The position numbers were made by a program, and so were the translations under genes. Below, in pieces: positions 23,556 to 33,383 of a stretch of 64,000 nucleotides of DNA. The notes under the pieces are model-generated. The model was not told the DNA's origin. It did not search any database and was given only the letters and a program-made list of their open reading frames with translations. The DNA lies in NCBI GenBank assembly GCA_020635355.1, contig JACJZW010000005.1:1-64000 (forward strand). Reading direction: 5' to 3'. The stretch's first letter is position 1; each line of letters starts with the position of its first letter. The stretch comes from Flavobacteriales bacterium. GTDB taxonomy: Bacteria; Bacteroidota; Bacteroidia; NS11-12g; UBA9320.

Positions 23556-26500
23556 GTGCATCGTTTCCCCCATACCCTAACCATCGGTAAACCGATTTTA
23601 TTCGTCTGGCTGATTCTTCAGTCGTTGCTGAGTCACGCCCAAAAAGACATCATTCATTTTGAGAACATTGGTCGGGAAAATGGACTGGCGCAGAGTACGG
23701 TTACCGGAATTCTGGAAGGTAATGAAGGATTCATGTGGTTTGGCACAGCCGAAGGCCTGCATCGATTTGATGGGTATGAATTCAAGATCTACAAACACGA
23801 CGCCCGTGACCCAAACTCACTGTCGCACAATTACATCACGTGTCTTTATGAAGATTCAGACAATTACATCTGGGTAGGAACCTATACCGGAGTGCTGGAT
23901 CGATTCAACAAGAATACCCACCGGTTTGAGCATTTTCAGATTCTGGACAAGGATTCTGTTCCCAACAAATACTCCATCAATTGCATCTATCAAGACGATC
24001 AGGGCAACATGCTGGTTGGATTGGATGGTGGCGGCATGATGGTTCTCAATCCCAAAACCTTGGCTTCCAACATCTATCTCCACGAGAACAGTGCCCTCCC
24101 CAACAACTACGTAAAGTGCTTTTCACCGGAGGCAAATGGATTGGGAATTTGGATCGGAACTCAGCAGGGTATTATCCTCTTCAACCATGGGAAGTTCAAG
24201 GAATTCTCCTCACTAGACCTCTTTTTTAACCAATACGTCAACGGAATTCTTCACCACGGAAGCATGGTGTACATCGTGACGAATGGACAAGGTTTGCAAA
24301 TCTGGGATACCCGAACCGATACGGTTCACGCCATTCCTTCCCCTCATATTCGGGGTGCGAACCTTACCCAATTTGTGCTTCGCGACAACAGTGGAAACCT
24401 TTGGATAGGCACTGATGGTGGCGGATTGATGAAGTTTAATGGCGACACCTATGTCACCTATCGAAACAATCCCTTCAATTACCGAAGTCTCATTGGAGAT
24501 GATGTTCTCACTGGCTATCTCGATCGTTCCGGCATCCTCTGGTTCGGTTGCAAAACAGGCATCAGTAAGTACGATCCCAACATTCGGTTATTCAACCTTT
24601 TTCAGGATTTTCAGGTGGATGGAAAACCCACCAACAAGGTTCTGTATACCATCTATGAAACCCGTGATCGAATGGTTTGGATGGGATCACTTGGTGGGGG
24701 ACTGGCAAGGTATAATCCCAAAACCGAGGAACTCAAGGTGTATAATACCATTTCCGATTCTAAATCCGGAGTGGAAACGCGCGCTGTTCGGGCTATATAT
24801 GAAGATCGGTTTGGTACACTGTGGATCGGTACCCGCGACGAAGGACTGTTCAGCATGGATCGGGAAACCGAAACGTTTAAGCATCACATTCCGGACAACC
24901 CGGCCATCAAGGTCAATACCATCGCCCATATTATGGAAGATGGTGAAGGACGAATGTGGATCGCCAGTAGATGGGGATTGGTTGAATTTATCCGACCAAC
25001 CGGCAAGTTTGTCCAATACACCACGCCCCTTCTCCGCAATAATCCCATCTATCAGATCATCGACAATCCGGCACATGACGAACTCATCCTGATAACCTTT
25101 CGTTCAGGGGTGCATCTGTTTAACAAAAAGACCAATACGTGGCAGGTTCTTCAGCACAAAAACGATAGTTCGAGTCCCAATGTCAACACCATGATGTGTG
25201 TTGAGCCTCTGGGAAATGATTCCTTTCTAATTGGCACCTACGGTGGAGGACTAAACATCTTCGATCGGGCAACTCTCCGCTTCACATCCGTCACAGTAGC
25301 CGACGGACTGCCCAATGATGTGGTGTACGGGATTCTGAAAGAGTCTGACCGGGTATTCTGGCTGAGTACCAATGATGGCCTGGTTCGTTACAACATGTCC
25401 ACCAACGAATTCCGGCAATTCAACATGATGCATTATCTGCAAGGATTGGAATTCAATGAAGGGGCCTACTGGAAAACGCGTGATGGCACCATGTATTTTG
25501 GTGGACAGAACGGTTTCAATTATTTCAAACCAAAAGATCTCCAGGCGAAATCAGCTCCTCCAACCATTGCCCTCACATCTTTTAAAGTATTGGATACCGA
25601 GGTGGCCTTTGAAAAGGATATTAATGCGATGGATCGGATAGAGATTAACTACAATGAAGATCTGATCAGTTTTGAATTTTCGGCATTATCGTATACCAGT
25701 ACCCCGCAGAACCAGTATGAATATAAGTTGGAAGGGTATGATGAGAATTGGATTAAATCCGGTCAGCGTCGTGTGGCCTACTACGGCCACCTTTCTCCGG
25801 GCAGCTATACCTTCAAGGTACGCGGAGCCACACATGACGGTGTTTGGAGCGAATTGCCCAAAACCATTCAGGTGGTGGTTCATCCTCCGTATTGGCAAAC
25901 GTGGTGGTTCCGGATTCTAATCGTTCTGGTCATTGCCGCATTGATCTGGCTGGCTTTCTACATACGCACCAAATCCATTGCAAGCAGTTATCGTCACCGA
26001 CTGGTTGACCTGGAACTAAAAGCCTTGCGCAGTCAGATGAATCCGCACTTCATCTTTAACAGCCTCAATTCCATTCAATACTTCGTGTTGAAGAATGAAC
26101 CCAAATCGGCCTACAGCTACCTGACCAAATTCTCCAGCCTCATGCGCATGATCCTTCAGAATTCAGGGGTCAAATACATCACATTGGAAGACGAAATGGA
26201 GTGGCTAACCCTCTATTTGGAATTGGAGAAAATGCGTTTGGAAAATGAACTGAACTTCACCATTACCGTGGACGAAAATCTAGATGCCAGGGACGTGATG
26301 ATTCCCAGCATGTTGGTGCAACCCTATGTGGAAAATGCCATTATTCACGGCCTGTTGCCAAAAGAATCCGATCGCCAGCTTTCCGTATCCTTCCACCGAA
26401 AAAACGATCTATTGGTTTGTGAAATAACCGACAACGGCATTGGGCGTGAAAAGAGTCGTGAACTCAACCAGCAGCGCATTAGGAAATACAAGTCCCAGGG

Positions 26501-26663
26501 AATTAAACTCACCGGTGAACGGTTAGACATTCTCACTCAGGACATGAAAGTGAAGCCGGAATTAACCATTACCGATTTAAAAGATAACGAAGGAACAGCC
26601 CTCGGCACCACGGTGCGGGTTGAGCTGCCCATCGTTCGCAACAAAGAGCATGAAAACAATTAG
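23556..26663 (+). CDS. Two-component propeller sensor with LytS-type histidine kinase
   Basis: The protein has 1035 residues. A signal peptide (about 1-28, ending LLSHAQ) precedes a periplasmic sensor of many Reg_prop repeats (for example GFMWFGTAEGLHRFDG, NLWIGTDGGGLMKFN, RMWIASRWGLVEF) that form two seven-bladed propellers, then a Y_Y_Y domain (YEYKLEGYDENW) near 720-790. One membrane helix lies at about 785-810. The cytoplasmic kinase has H-box MNPHFIFNSLNSIQYF near 830, N-box LVQPYVENAIIHG and G-box EITDNGIGREKS. It resembles HTCS sensors but lacks a fused regulator. The GTG start directly follows the upstream stop. Confidence 0.92.
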   Translation: MHRFPHTLTIGKPILFVWLILQSLLSHAQKDIIHFENIGRENGLAQSTVTGILEGNEGFMWFGTAEGLHRFDGYEFKIYKHDARDPNSLSHNYITCLYEDSDNYIWVGTYTGVLDRFNKNTHRFEHFQILDKDSVPNKYSINCIYQDDQGNMLVGLDGGGMMVLNPKTLASNIYLHENSALPNNYVKCFSPEANGLGIWIGTQQGIILFNHGKFKEFSSLDLFFNQYVNGILHHGSMVYIVTNGQGLQIWDTRTDTVHAIPSPHIRGANLTQFVLRDNSGNLWIGTDGGGLMKFNGDTYVTYRNNPFNYRSLIGDDVLTGYLDRSGILWFGCKTGISKYDPNIRLFNLFQDFQVDGKPTNKVLYTIYETRDRMVWMGSLGGGLARYNPKTEELKVYNTISDSKSGVETRAVRAIYEDRFGTLWIGTRDEGLFSMDRETETFKHHIPDNPAIKVNTIAHIMEDGEGRMWIASRWGLVEFIRPTGKFVQYTTPLLRNNPIYQIIDNPAHDELILITFRSGVHLFNKKTNTWQVLQHKNDSSSPNVNTMMCVEPLGNDSFLIGTYGGGLNIFDRATLRFTSVTVADGLPNDVVYGILKESDRVFWLSTNDGLVRYNMSTNEFRQFNMMHYLQGLEFNEGAYWKTRDGTMYFGGQNGFNYFKPKDLQAKSAPPTIALTSFKVLDTEVAFEKDINAMDRIEINYNEDLISFEFSALSYTSTPQNQYEYKLEGYDENWIKSGQRRVAYYGHLSPGSYTFKVRGATHDGVWSELPKTIQVVVHPPYWQTWWFRILIVLVIAALIWLAFYIRTKSIASSYRHRLVDLELKALRSQMNPHFIFNSLNSIQYFVLKNEPKSAYSYLTKFSSLMRMILQNSGVKYITLEDEMEWLTLYLELEKMRLENELNFTITVDENLDARDVMIPSMLVQPYVENAIIHGLLPKESDRQLSVSFHRKNDLLVCEITDNGIGREKSRELNQQRIRKYKSQGIKLTGERLDILTQDMKVKPELTITDLKDNEGTALGTTVRVELPIVRNKEHENN

Positions 26664-27381
26664 GGCCGTTGTAATTGACGATGAAATCAAGAGCCGTGAG
26701 GTTATCAAGGCCTTATTGGAAAACTTTTGCGAAGGCGTTGAAGTGGTGGCCGAGGCCGGTGACATTCAGGAAAGCCTTCGGGTATTAAACCAGTACAAAC
26801 CCGATCTAGTGTTTCTGGACATCACCCTCAAGGAAGGTGATTCCTTTCAGATTCTCGCGCAATTGGACTCCATTGATTTTGACATCATCTTCGTAACGGC
26901 CTACGACGAGTATTCCGTCCGTGCCCTGAAATTTTCCGGGATCACCTGTTTGTTCAAACCTCTGGACATCGATGAATTGCAATCGGCAGTTAAAAAAGTG
27001 ACCCGACGGTCCACCGATATTGGCCTGGCGTATGAAATGGTAAACGATATACTCACATCAAGATTTACCCGCATCCCCATTATTACGACCTCAGGTTTAC
27101 GCTTCGCCGATGTAGTGGAAATTGCCTATATCATGCAATGTGAGGAAGGGGTGGAAGTTCATTTTCGAAGCGGTGAGGTGATGAAAAGTCAACGCACGCT
27201 GGATGCCTTTGCCGATGTGATCATGAACCCAAACTTCATCAAAATGGGCAAGCGTTTGTTGGTGAACAAGGCACACATCGACTTTAAATCTAAATCCGAT
27301 AAAAAACTTCGCATCCGCAACGGCGACGTGCTGGAACTGAGTTCTGACGAACTGAAGGTTTTGGCCGAACAAATGGCCTGA
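26650..27381 (+). CDS. Second LytTR-family response regulator
   Basis: The protein has 243 residues from MKTIRAVVIDDE, overlapping the kinase gene by 14 bases. The receiver has D57 (DLVFLDITLKEGD), T in IFVTAYDEYS and K in CLFKPLD. The LytTR domain (FRSGEVMKSQRTLDAF, FIKMGKRLLVNKAHID, LRIRNGDVLELSSDE) is shorter and more divergent than that of the regulator at 22809. Two regulators flanking one active kinase suggests a branched output or a regulator pair working as a heterodimer; this is inference. Confidence 0.9.
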   Translation: MKTIRAVVIDDEIKSREVIKALLENFCEGVEVVAEAGDIQESLRVLNQYKPDLVFLDITLKEGDSFQILAQLDSIDFDIIFVTAYDEYSVRALKFSGITCLFKPLDIDELQSAVKKVTRRSTDIGLAYEMVNDILTSRFTRIPIITTSGLRFADVVEIAYIMQCEEGVEVHFRSGEVMKSQRTLDAFADVIMNPNFIKMGKRLLVNKAHIDFKSKSDKKLRIRNGDVLELSSDELKVLAEQMA

Positions 27382-27420
27382 GCGTGGAAAGCCTTCTATC
27401 GCTCAAATCATACGGTGACG

Positions 27421-27428
27421 TACATTTG
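27421..27428 (+). promoter_or_regulatory. -7 box before the MBOAT gene
   Basis: TACATTTG fits TAnnTTTG, 34 bases before the GTG start, so the MBOAT/AlgX-like pair may have its own promoter. Confidence 0.5.
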
Positions 27429-27461
27429 ATTCCAATAAATCAGTACCTCGATCTTTAACCA

Positions 27462-28880
27462 GTGGTTTTCAGCAGTATCACCTTTCTTTTCTATTTTCTT
27501 CCCGCACTGCTGCTGGTTTATTGGGTATGCCCTGAACGATTTCGAAACCTCATTCTTCTCCTTGGAAGTGCGGTATTCTACGCCTGGGGTGCGCCCAAAT
27601 TCGTCTTTGTTTTATTGGCATCAACGGTGGTGGATTTTTACATCGTTCAAGCCATGGCCAACGCCCGCCTGTCATCGAAACGAAAGCAATTACTTTCCCT
27701 ATCCATCCTGCTGAATCTGGGATTACTGGCCTGGTTCAAATACGCGAACTTCTTTGTGAACAATATCCAGTCTGTGATGCAGATGCTCGGGTCAGATTCA
27801 CGGCTTCCCTGGATGGAAATTGCCCTTCCCATTGGCATTTCCTTTTACACCTTTCAAACCCTGACCTACGCAGTTGACGTGTATCGCGGCACGCATACAC
27901 CGCTCCGGAAGGTGTCGGATTATGTGCTCTACATCATCATGTTTCCCCAGCTCATCGCCGGGCCCATCGTGCGCTTTCATGAAATCGCTGACGAGCTTAC
28001 CCATCGATCCTTCCTCCGTCAGGACATCCTGGATGGCATCAATCGGTTTGTCATTGGTTTGGCAAAAAAGGTGCTCATCGCCAATGTATTGGCCGAGCAT
28101 ATAGACGATATTTTTCGTGCTGATTTTGCGACCCTTCCCACAGGGATGGCTTGGCTCGCTATTTTGGGTTATACCTTTCAAATCTATTTCGACTTTAGTG
28201 GTTATTCCGACATGGCCATTGGGTTAGGTCGGATTTTTGGATTTCATTTTCCCGAGAATTTCAATGCGCCTTATATCTCAGCCTCCATCACAGAATTCTG
28301 GAGACGCTGGCACATCACCTTGGGTGCCTTCATGCGGAACTACCTGTACATCCCGTTGGGAGGCAATCAGCATAGTGCCTTCAAAACCTATCGAAATCTG
28401 GGCATTGTATTCCTGCTTTCCGGTCTGTGGCATGGAGCCAGTTGGAACTTTGTTATGTGGGGAGCCTGGCACGGGTTCTTTCTGATCATAGAACGATTGA
28501 GTGGTTGGTCCAATAGCAACCGATTTCGATTTATTCGCATTCCAATAACCTTCCTGATTGCGGTATTGGGGTGGGTAGTTTTCCGAATCGAAGAGTTGGA
28601 CCGAGCAATGGAATTTTACGGACGCTTATTTGCCTTTGACGGGACCGTGCCCATCTTGTGGTATCACGCCAAATTCCGTTTCATTCTCTTGTTGGCTGTA
28701 TTGATTTCATTTGGATCGATTTTTAAAGGTGGACAGAAAATGATGAATTGGCTCTACCCCCAAACCATGGGGGAGGCTCAACGATATGTGAGAACTAGTT
28801 TGTCGTTCATGCTGTTCATCCTAAGCGTGGCGGCCCTCTCCTCCAGTAGTTTTAATCCCTTTATCTACTTCCGATTCTGA
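27462..28880 (+). CDS. MBOAT-family O-acyltransferase (AlgI-like)
   Basis: The protein has 472 residues and many membrane helices. It begins MVFSSITFLFYFLPALLLVYW, typical of the AlgI/DltB group, with IAGPIVRFHEI, FDFSGYSDMAIGLGRIFGF and FWRRWHITLGAFMRNYLYIPLGG. The catalytic histidine is H324 in SGLWHGASWNFVMWG. It should pass acetyl groups through the membrane for O-acetylation of an exported polysaccharide. The GTG start gives the standard N-terminus. It overlaps the next gene by one base (TGATG), and the pair forms an O-acetylation unit. Confidence 0.95.
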   Translation: MVFSSITFLFYFLPALLLVYWVCPERFRNLILLLGSAVFYAWGAPKFVFVLLASTVVDFYIVQAMANARLSSKRKQLLSLSILLNLGLLAWFKYANFFVNNIQSVMQMLGSDSRLPWMEIALPIGISFYTFQTLTYAVDVYRGTHTPLRKVSDYVLYIIMFPQLIAGPIVRFHEIADELTHRSFLRQDILDGINRFVIGLAKKVLIANVLAEHIDDIFRADFATLPTGMAWLAILGYTFQIYFDFSGYSDMAIGLGRIFGFHFPENFNAPYISASITEFWRRWHITLGAFMRNYLYIPLGGNQHSAFKTYRNLGIVFLLSGLWHGASWNFVMWGAWHGFFLIIERLSGWSNSNRFRFIRIPITFLIAVLGWVVFRIEELDRAMEFYGRLFAFDGTVPILWYHAKFRFILLLAVLISFGSIFKGGQKMMNWLYPQTMGEAQRYVRTSLSFMLFILSVAALSSSSFNPFIYFRF

Positions 28881-30007
28881 TGAAGCGATGGATAGAAATA
28901 GGACTGCTAACGGTATGGGGCTTCATCCTTGTATTTCCGGCTGTTCAACGTCACACTCATCCGATGGACTCCAAACCCCTAAAAGGATGGCACGCCCCAT
29001 CTCATCATCCCCAAATCACCTCCAATAGCTGGTTCTCCGGTTCGTACCAAAAAGCCTTTGACGCGTACAGTGCCGATTCCTTTGGCATGACCAATACACT
29101 TGTTCGATGGCACAATCAGCTCGACTTCAACCTCTTCCACACACCCAATGCCCGTTATGTGGTGTTAGGCAAGGAAAATTACCTCTATGAAACCGCCTAC
29201 ATAGAATCGGCACTCGGAATGAATTTTCCGGGTGATACGCTCATTGTTCGTAAGTGTCACGAGCTTAAACGGGTCTCAAACTGGTTGGGTAATACACGCT
29301 TGATGGTGGTACTTGCCCCTGGGAAAGGAAGTTATTTTCCGGAGTTCTTTCCCGATTACTATGGGCAATATCAATCCGATAGTACCTTATATGATCGCTA
29401 TCGTCACCACCTTCAGGAAAACGGTATAAAAACGTTGGACTTCCATGCCTGGTTCAGACAGATGAAGGACACGTCAAGATATCCGTTGTTCCCCAAAACA
29501 GGTATCCACTGGTCGGATTACGGACAATTAGTTGCCGCCGATAGTCTTCAACGATTTCTGGGAAACTGGTTCAACCGGTCCGTACCAAGATATTCCTGGT
29601 CTCTAGGTAACCCAACCAAAGAAAGTCGGGGATCAGATGCAGATGTTGAAGATGGTATGAATCTGATGCACAAGTTGGATCACTTCCCCATGGTGTATCC
29701 ATCCTATGAAATCGATACCGCGGAGACCAAACCGTTAAAGACATGCGTGATTGCCGATAGTTATTTCTGGGGTTTGTTCGATAAAGGCTTCAGTACACGA
29801 GCATCGGATTCAGGAGAGTTTTGGTATTACTTCAACGACATCTATCCCGCCCATTTCGAAAGCAACAAGTCTGTTCAGAATGTTGACCTCCAAAAAGAAC
29901 TCAAGAAATTTGACGTGGTCATTCTTCTCGCAACAGATGGAACCCTGGATCGATTTGCGTGGGGTTTTCTGGAACATATGAATCGAATTGTTTCTGAGTC
30001 TCATTAA
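28880..30007 (+). CDS. AlgX/AlgJ-like SGNH acetyl-transfer partner
   Basis: The protein has 375 residues with an N-terminal membrane anchor (EIGLLTVWGFILVFPAVQ). YVVLGKENYLYETAYIES resembles the start of AlgJ/AlgX SGNH domains, followed by VVLAPGKGSYFPEFFPDYY, TGIHWSDYGQLVAADSL (catalytic His region) and CVIADSYFWGLFDKGFS (a DS motif likely to carry the nucleophilic Ser). Such proteins take acetyl groups from the MBOAT partner and attach them to a polysaccharide in the periplasm. The usual DxHW reads GIHW here. The polymer is unknown. Confidence 0.82.
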   Translation: MKRWIEIGLLTVWGFILVFPAVQRHTHPMDSKPLKGWHAPSHHPQITSNSWFSGSYQKAFDAYSADSFGMTNTLVRWHNQLDFNLFHTPNARYVVLGKENYLYETAYIESALGMNFPGDTLIVRKCHELKRVSNWLGNTRLMVVLAPGKGSYFPEFFPDYYGQYQSDSTLYDRYRHHLQENGIKTLDFHAWFRQMKDTSRYPLFPKTGIHWSDYGQLVAADSLQRFLGNWFNRSVPRYSWSLGNPTKESRGSDADVEDGMNLMHKLDHFPMVYPSYEIDTAETKPLKTCVIADSYFWGLFDKGFSTRASDSGEFWYYFNDIYPAHFESNKSVQNVDLQKELKKFDVVILLATDGTLDRFAWGFLEHMNRIVSESH

Positions 30008-30030
30008 AACAGATCGAGTATTTTAGTCAG

Positions 30031-30954
30031 ATGAAACGTTTGGTACCGTACCTGCTGATCACTTTGGCAGCAGGATTTACGTCCTGTTCCGATGATAACG
30101 ATCAACCTCCGGTTAAGAATGATGAACCCTCTTCAACCGTTGAATGGTACACCGATGTTCGGTTCGACTCCATTTCAGTTACGGAAAATGTACAATATGG
30201 GATTGACGGGAGTTCCCACCTCATGCGTATTTACGAACCAGTGGGCGACACCAGACCGGAACGACCGGTACTCATTCTTTTAGGTGGAGGAGCCTTTCAG
30301 GGCAGCAATTTGGATTATCTCACTCCTTTGGCGCAAGCTGTTTGTCCGTATGGTATTGTTGTAGGTGTTGCCCGATACCGATCCGGCCCCAGCAGTCCGG
30401 GCCTGGAAGCTCAAACCATGATTATTAAAGGTCAACAGGACAGTAGAGCTGCGGTCCGCTTTTTCAAGGAAGCAGCTAAAACCTGGCGAGTGGATACCAC
30501 CAATATTTTCAATGGTGGTAATGGTACCGGAGCATTCCTCAGCTTGTTTTCTACGTATGTTCAGGAAAATGAGTTAGATAGCGATGCGCTGAAATTTGTG
30601 AATAGTGTAGGCGGCTTGGAAGGAGCACAAGGGAATCCTGGACACAGCAGTGAGGTCAAGGGTGTGGTGGCATTGGCCGGGGGCATGTATTCATCCCTTA
30701 ACTTTATTGGATCCGGAGAACCGGGAGTATTTGCGGTTCACGGAACAAATGATACAGAGGTGAATTACGACACAGAAACCAGCAATGGGATTCAGGTTTT
30801 TGGTTCCAAACCCATCACTGAAAAAGCGGCTGCAGAAGGACTTCCTCAAAAACTCATACTCATCCAGGGGGGAGGACATGATGCCCCGCGCTCACAACCA
30901 TCGGTTTATATCAAAGATCTGATGGCCTTCCTGAAAGCCCGGATAGAAGATTAG
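30031..30954 (+). CDS. Alpha/beta-hydrolase-fold lipoprotein lacking the usual nucleophile
   Basis: The protein has 307 residues. The leader ends FTSCSDDND, giving a lipid Cys at 19 followed by an acidic SDD-type stretch like surface lipoprotein export signals. The fold has LILLGGGAFQGS (oxyanion loop), the nucleophile elbow at about 161-168 reading GGNGTGAF, the acid loop VHGTNDTEVN and the histidine in IQGGGHDAP. In relatives the elbow is GGSSAGAF, so the catalytic Ser appears replaced by Gly. Asp and His remain. It may bind ligand or use another residue. It is convergent with radA, with three bases between them. Confidence 0.78.
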   Translation: MKRLVPYLLITLAAGFTSCSDDNDQPPVKNDEPSSTVEWYTDVRFDSISVTENVQYGIDGSSHLMRIYEPVGDTRPERPVLILLGGGAFQGSNLDYLTPLAQAVCPYGIVVGVARYRSGPSSPGLEAQTMIIKGQQDSRAAVRFFKEAAKTWRVDTTNIFNGGNGTGAFLSLFSTYVQENELDSDALKFVNSVGGLEGAQGNPGHSSEVKGVVALAGGMYSSLNFIGSGEPGVFAVHGTNDTEVNYDTETSNGIQVFGSKPITEKAAAEGLPQKLILIQGGGHDAPRSQPSVYIKDLMAFLKARIED

Positions 30955-30957
30955 TGG

Positions 30958-32325
30958 CTAGCCAAACAGGTACTCGGCCACATCCATAATGTTGTTGACC
31001 CCAATCAACTTTACAGATGTTTGAATGGGGTTCTTTAAGTTCCGTTTGCTGAGAATCACTTCCTCCAACCCCAACTTTTCGGCTTCGGAGATACGTTGCT
31101 CAATACGACTTACGGCACGCACCTCTCCCGATAGGCCAATTTCACCCACAAAGGCAGCAGACCGGCTCAACGGAATATTCTCGTAGCTCGATAAAATCGC
31201 CGCCGCAATGCCCAGGTCGGAACCAGGATCATCCAGTCGTAAGCCCCCCGCCACATTTACAAAAACATCCTGTATCCCCAACTTAAAGCCGCATCGTTTT
31301 TCCAGAACGGCCAGCAACATATTTAAACGCCGAAGGTCATAGCCATTTGCGTTCCGTTGTGGGGTACCATAAACGGCCGTGCTCACCAGCGCCTGCGTTT
31401 CAATCAATAATGGGCGGACACCTTCCAGTGCTGCCGTGATCGAAATTCCCGAAAGCTGATCCGAGGATTCAGAAATCAATACTTCCGAAGGATTCAACAC
31501 TTCCCGTAATCCTTCACCAGCCATTTCATAGATCCCGAGTTCACTGGCCGAACCGAATCGGTTTTTAACCGCCCGAAGAATTCGGTATACATGATGCCGA
31601 TCACCTTCAAACTGAAGCACCGTATCAACCATGTGTTCCAATACCTTGGGACCGGCGATATGACCATCTTTGGTGATGTGCCCTATTAAAAAAACCGGCG
31701 TCCCGGAATCTTTGGCATATCGAAGCAGTTGACCGGTGCATTCACGGATTTGTGAAATACTTCCGGGGGTGGATTCAATGGTTCGGGTAAACAAGGTTTG
31801 AATAGAATCCACAATTAAAATCTCTGGCTGGAGCTTTTTGATTTCCTTAAAAATGGACTGCAGATCCGTAGCCGCAAGAATGTAACACGCTTCATTGGCT
31901 ATCCCAAGTCGATCAGCGCGCATCTTCAATTGAGATTCACTCTCTTCACCGGAAATGTATAACACCCGTCTGTCCAACCTAAGAGCAATCTGCAGGAGTA
32001 AGGTGGATTTCCCAATTCCGGGTTCACCGCCAATCAGCACCAAACTTCCGTTTACAATACCCCCGCCCAATACTCGGTTGAACTCTGCATCGGGAGTTTC
32101 TATTCGTTGGTCAACCCCCGCTTCAAGCGTAGCAATGCGTTTGGGCACGCCTTGGGTGTCCTGTGCCTTATCACCCACCCAAGCCGGAACCTGAGCAGGA
32201 CTGGATTTCTCAACCACTTCCTCAACATACGTATTCCACTCCTTACAGGAAGGACAGTTCCCGATCCACTTGGCGGATGAAGCTCCGCAGTTCTGACAGA
32301 AAAAGATTGTCTTTTGCTTGGCCAT
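30958..32325 (-). CDS. radA: DNA repair protein RadA
   Basis: The protein has 455 residues from MAKQKTIFFC. The zinc finger has C10, C13, C24 and C27; the ATPase has Walker A GGEPGIGKST, and the RadA motif VKNRFGSASELG follows; the C-terminal domain is Lon-protease-like (VFVNVAGGLRLDDPGSDLG) without a catalytic role. RadA is a RecA-like helicase that promotes branch migration in recombination. A longer in-frame ATG at 32370 is excluded because a -7 box (32359-32366) lies just there. Confidence 0.96.
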   Translation of the reverse strand: MAKQKTIFFCQNCGASSAKWIGNCPSCKEWNTYVEEVVEKSSPAQVPAWVGDKAQDTQGVPKRIATLEAGVDQRIETPDAEFNRVLGGGIVNGSLVLIGGEPGIGKSTLLLQIALRLDRRVLYISGEESESQLKMRADRLGIANEACYILAATDLQSIFKEIKKLQPEILIVDSIQTLFTRTIESTPGSISQIRECTGQLLRYAKDSGTPVFLIGHITKDGHIAGPKVLEHMVDTVLQFEGDRHHVYRILRAVKNRFGSASELGIYEMAGEGLREVLNPSEVLISESSDQLSGISITAALEGVRPLLIETQALVSTAVYGTPQRNANGYDLRRLNMLLAVLEKRCGFKLGIQDVFVNVAGGLRLDDPGSDLGIAAAILSSYENIPLSRSAAFVGEIGLSGEVRAVSRIEQRISEAEKLGLEEVILSKRNLKNPIQTSVKLIGVNNIMDVAEYLFG

Positions 32326-32358
32326 TTTACCGTTTGTTAACTCAAACAGAACCTTGCT

Positions 32359-32366
32359 CAAACATA
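32359..32366 (-). promoter_or_regulatory. -7 box for radA
   Basis: TATGTTTG on the minus strand matches TAnnTTTG and lies 33 bases before the RadA ATG. Confidence 0.55.
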
Positions 32367-32468
32367 CCATTAACTTTTGGATTGGATGAGCCTTGAATAC
32401 GTTTGAAAATCGAACGCAACACCGCGAAAAACATAGGAAAATTTAAAATGGTGATTCAATAAAAGTTC

Positions 32469-32476
32469 TATTTTTG
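32469..32476 (+). promoter_or_regulatory. -7 box for the exbB operon
   Basis: TATTTTTG matches TAnnTTTG and predicts a leader of about 30 bases before the gene at 32513. Confidence 0.6.
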
Positions 32477-32512
32477 CCCATTATCACACATAATTTATAA
32501 ACAGCAGTTATA

Positions 32513-33373
32513 ATGAAAAAAGCAATCGTTCTGATTCTTGCCTTGGGAATGATCTTCAGCATGCAAGCATTCGCCCAAGGAGAAGGAAACGCTGATCAAC
32601 CAACTGAAACAACTTCGGCCTCAACGGATTCAATCAATGACGACGCCGTTTCAGATGACAATGCAGCCAACGCCAGTGAAACAGCAGCGGCTGAAGGTGA
32701 GTCTGAGGCTCCTGCCAGCACCGCTAAAAAGAAAGGTGAAGGCATCAAGGTGATCCGCGATAAGTTCATTGAAGGTGGTCCTACCTTTATGGCGCTTCCA
32801 TTGTTGTGTCTTATTCTCGGACTGGCGATCGTAATCGAACGATTGATTACGCTGTTTTCCGTTCCAACTAACTCAGCCAAATTTGTTCAACGCGTTGAAG
32901 ACGCACTCACCGGTGGTGGTGTTGAATCAGCTAAAGATCTTTGCCGCAACACACGCGGACCAGTTGCCAGCATCTTCTACCAAGGTCTGGATCGTACGGA
33001 AGAAGGAATCGACATGGTTGAGAAATCCGTTGTACAATACGGCGGTGTTCAAATGGGTCAGCTCGAACGCGGACTGGTTTGGATCTCTCTCTTTATCGCA
33101 TTGGCGCCGATGCTCGGGTTCCTTGGAACAGTAATCGGTATGATTGACGCGTTTGACTCGATTGAGCAAGCGGGCGATATTTCTCCAGCCATCGTTGCGA
33201 AGGGTATTAAAGTAGCCCTTTTGACTACGGTTGCGGGTCTGATCGTTGCGATCATCCTCCAAATTTTTTACAACCTGTTGGTTTCCAAAATCGACGCGAT
33301 TGTCAACAACATGGAAGACGCTTCCATCAAATTGGTTGACATGCTCATCAAAAACGGTGTTGTAAAATCCTAA
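32513..33373 (+). CDS. exbB: ExbB/TolQ/MotA-family proton channel subunit
   Basis: The protein has 286 residues. A signal-like helix (about 1-22) and an Ala/Ser/Glu/Thr-rich segment (about 23-75) precede the channel. The three core helices are FMALPLLCLILGLAIVIERLI, LVWISLFIALAPMLGFLGTVIGMIDAFDSI and IKVALLTTVAGLIVAIILQIFYN, with the family hallmark GxLGTVxGMIxxF. It forms the pentameric channel that feeds proton-motive energy to TonB through ExbD. It is the first gene of a four-gene operon. Confidence 0.94.
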   Translation: MKKAIVLILALGMIFSMQAFAQGEGNADQPTETTSASTDSINDDAVSDDNAANASETAAAEGESEAPASTAKKKGEGIKVIRDKFIEGGPTFMALPLLCLILGLAIVIERLITLFSVPTNSAKFVQRVEDALTGGGVESAKDLCRNTRGPVASIFYQGLDRTEEGIDMVEKSVVQYGGVQMGQLERGLVWISLFIALAPMLGFLGTVIGMIDAFDSIEQAGDISPAIVAKGIKVALLTTVAGLIVAIILQIFYNLLVSKIDAIVNNMEDASIKLVDMLIKNGVVKS

Positions 33374-33383
33374 GTTAAGAACT

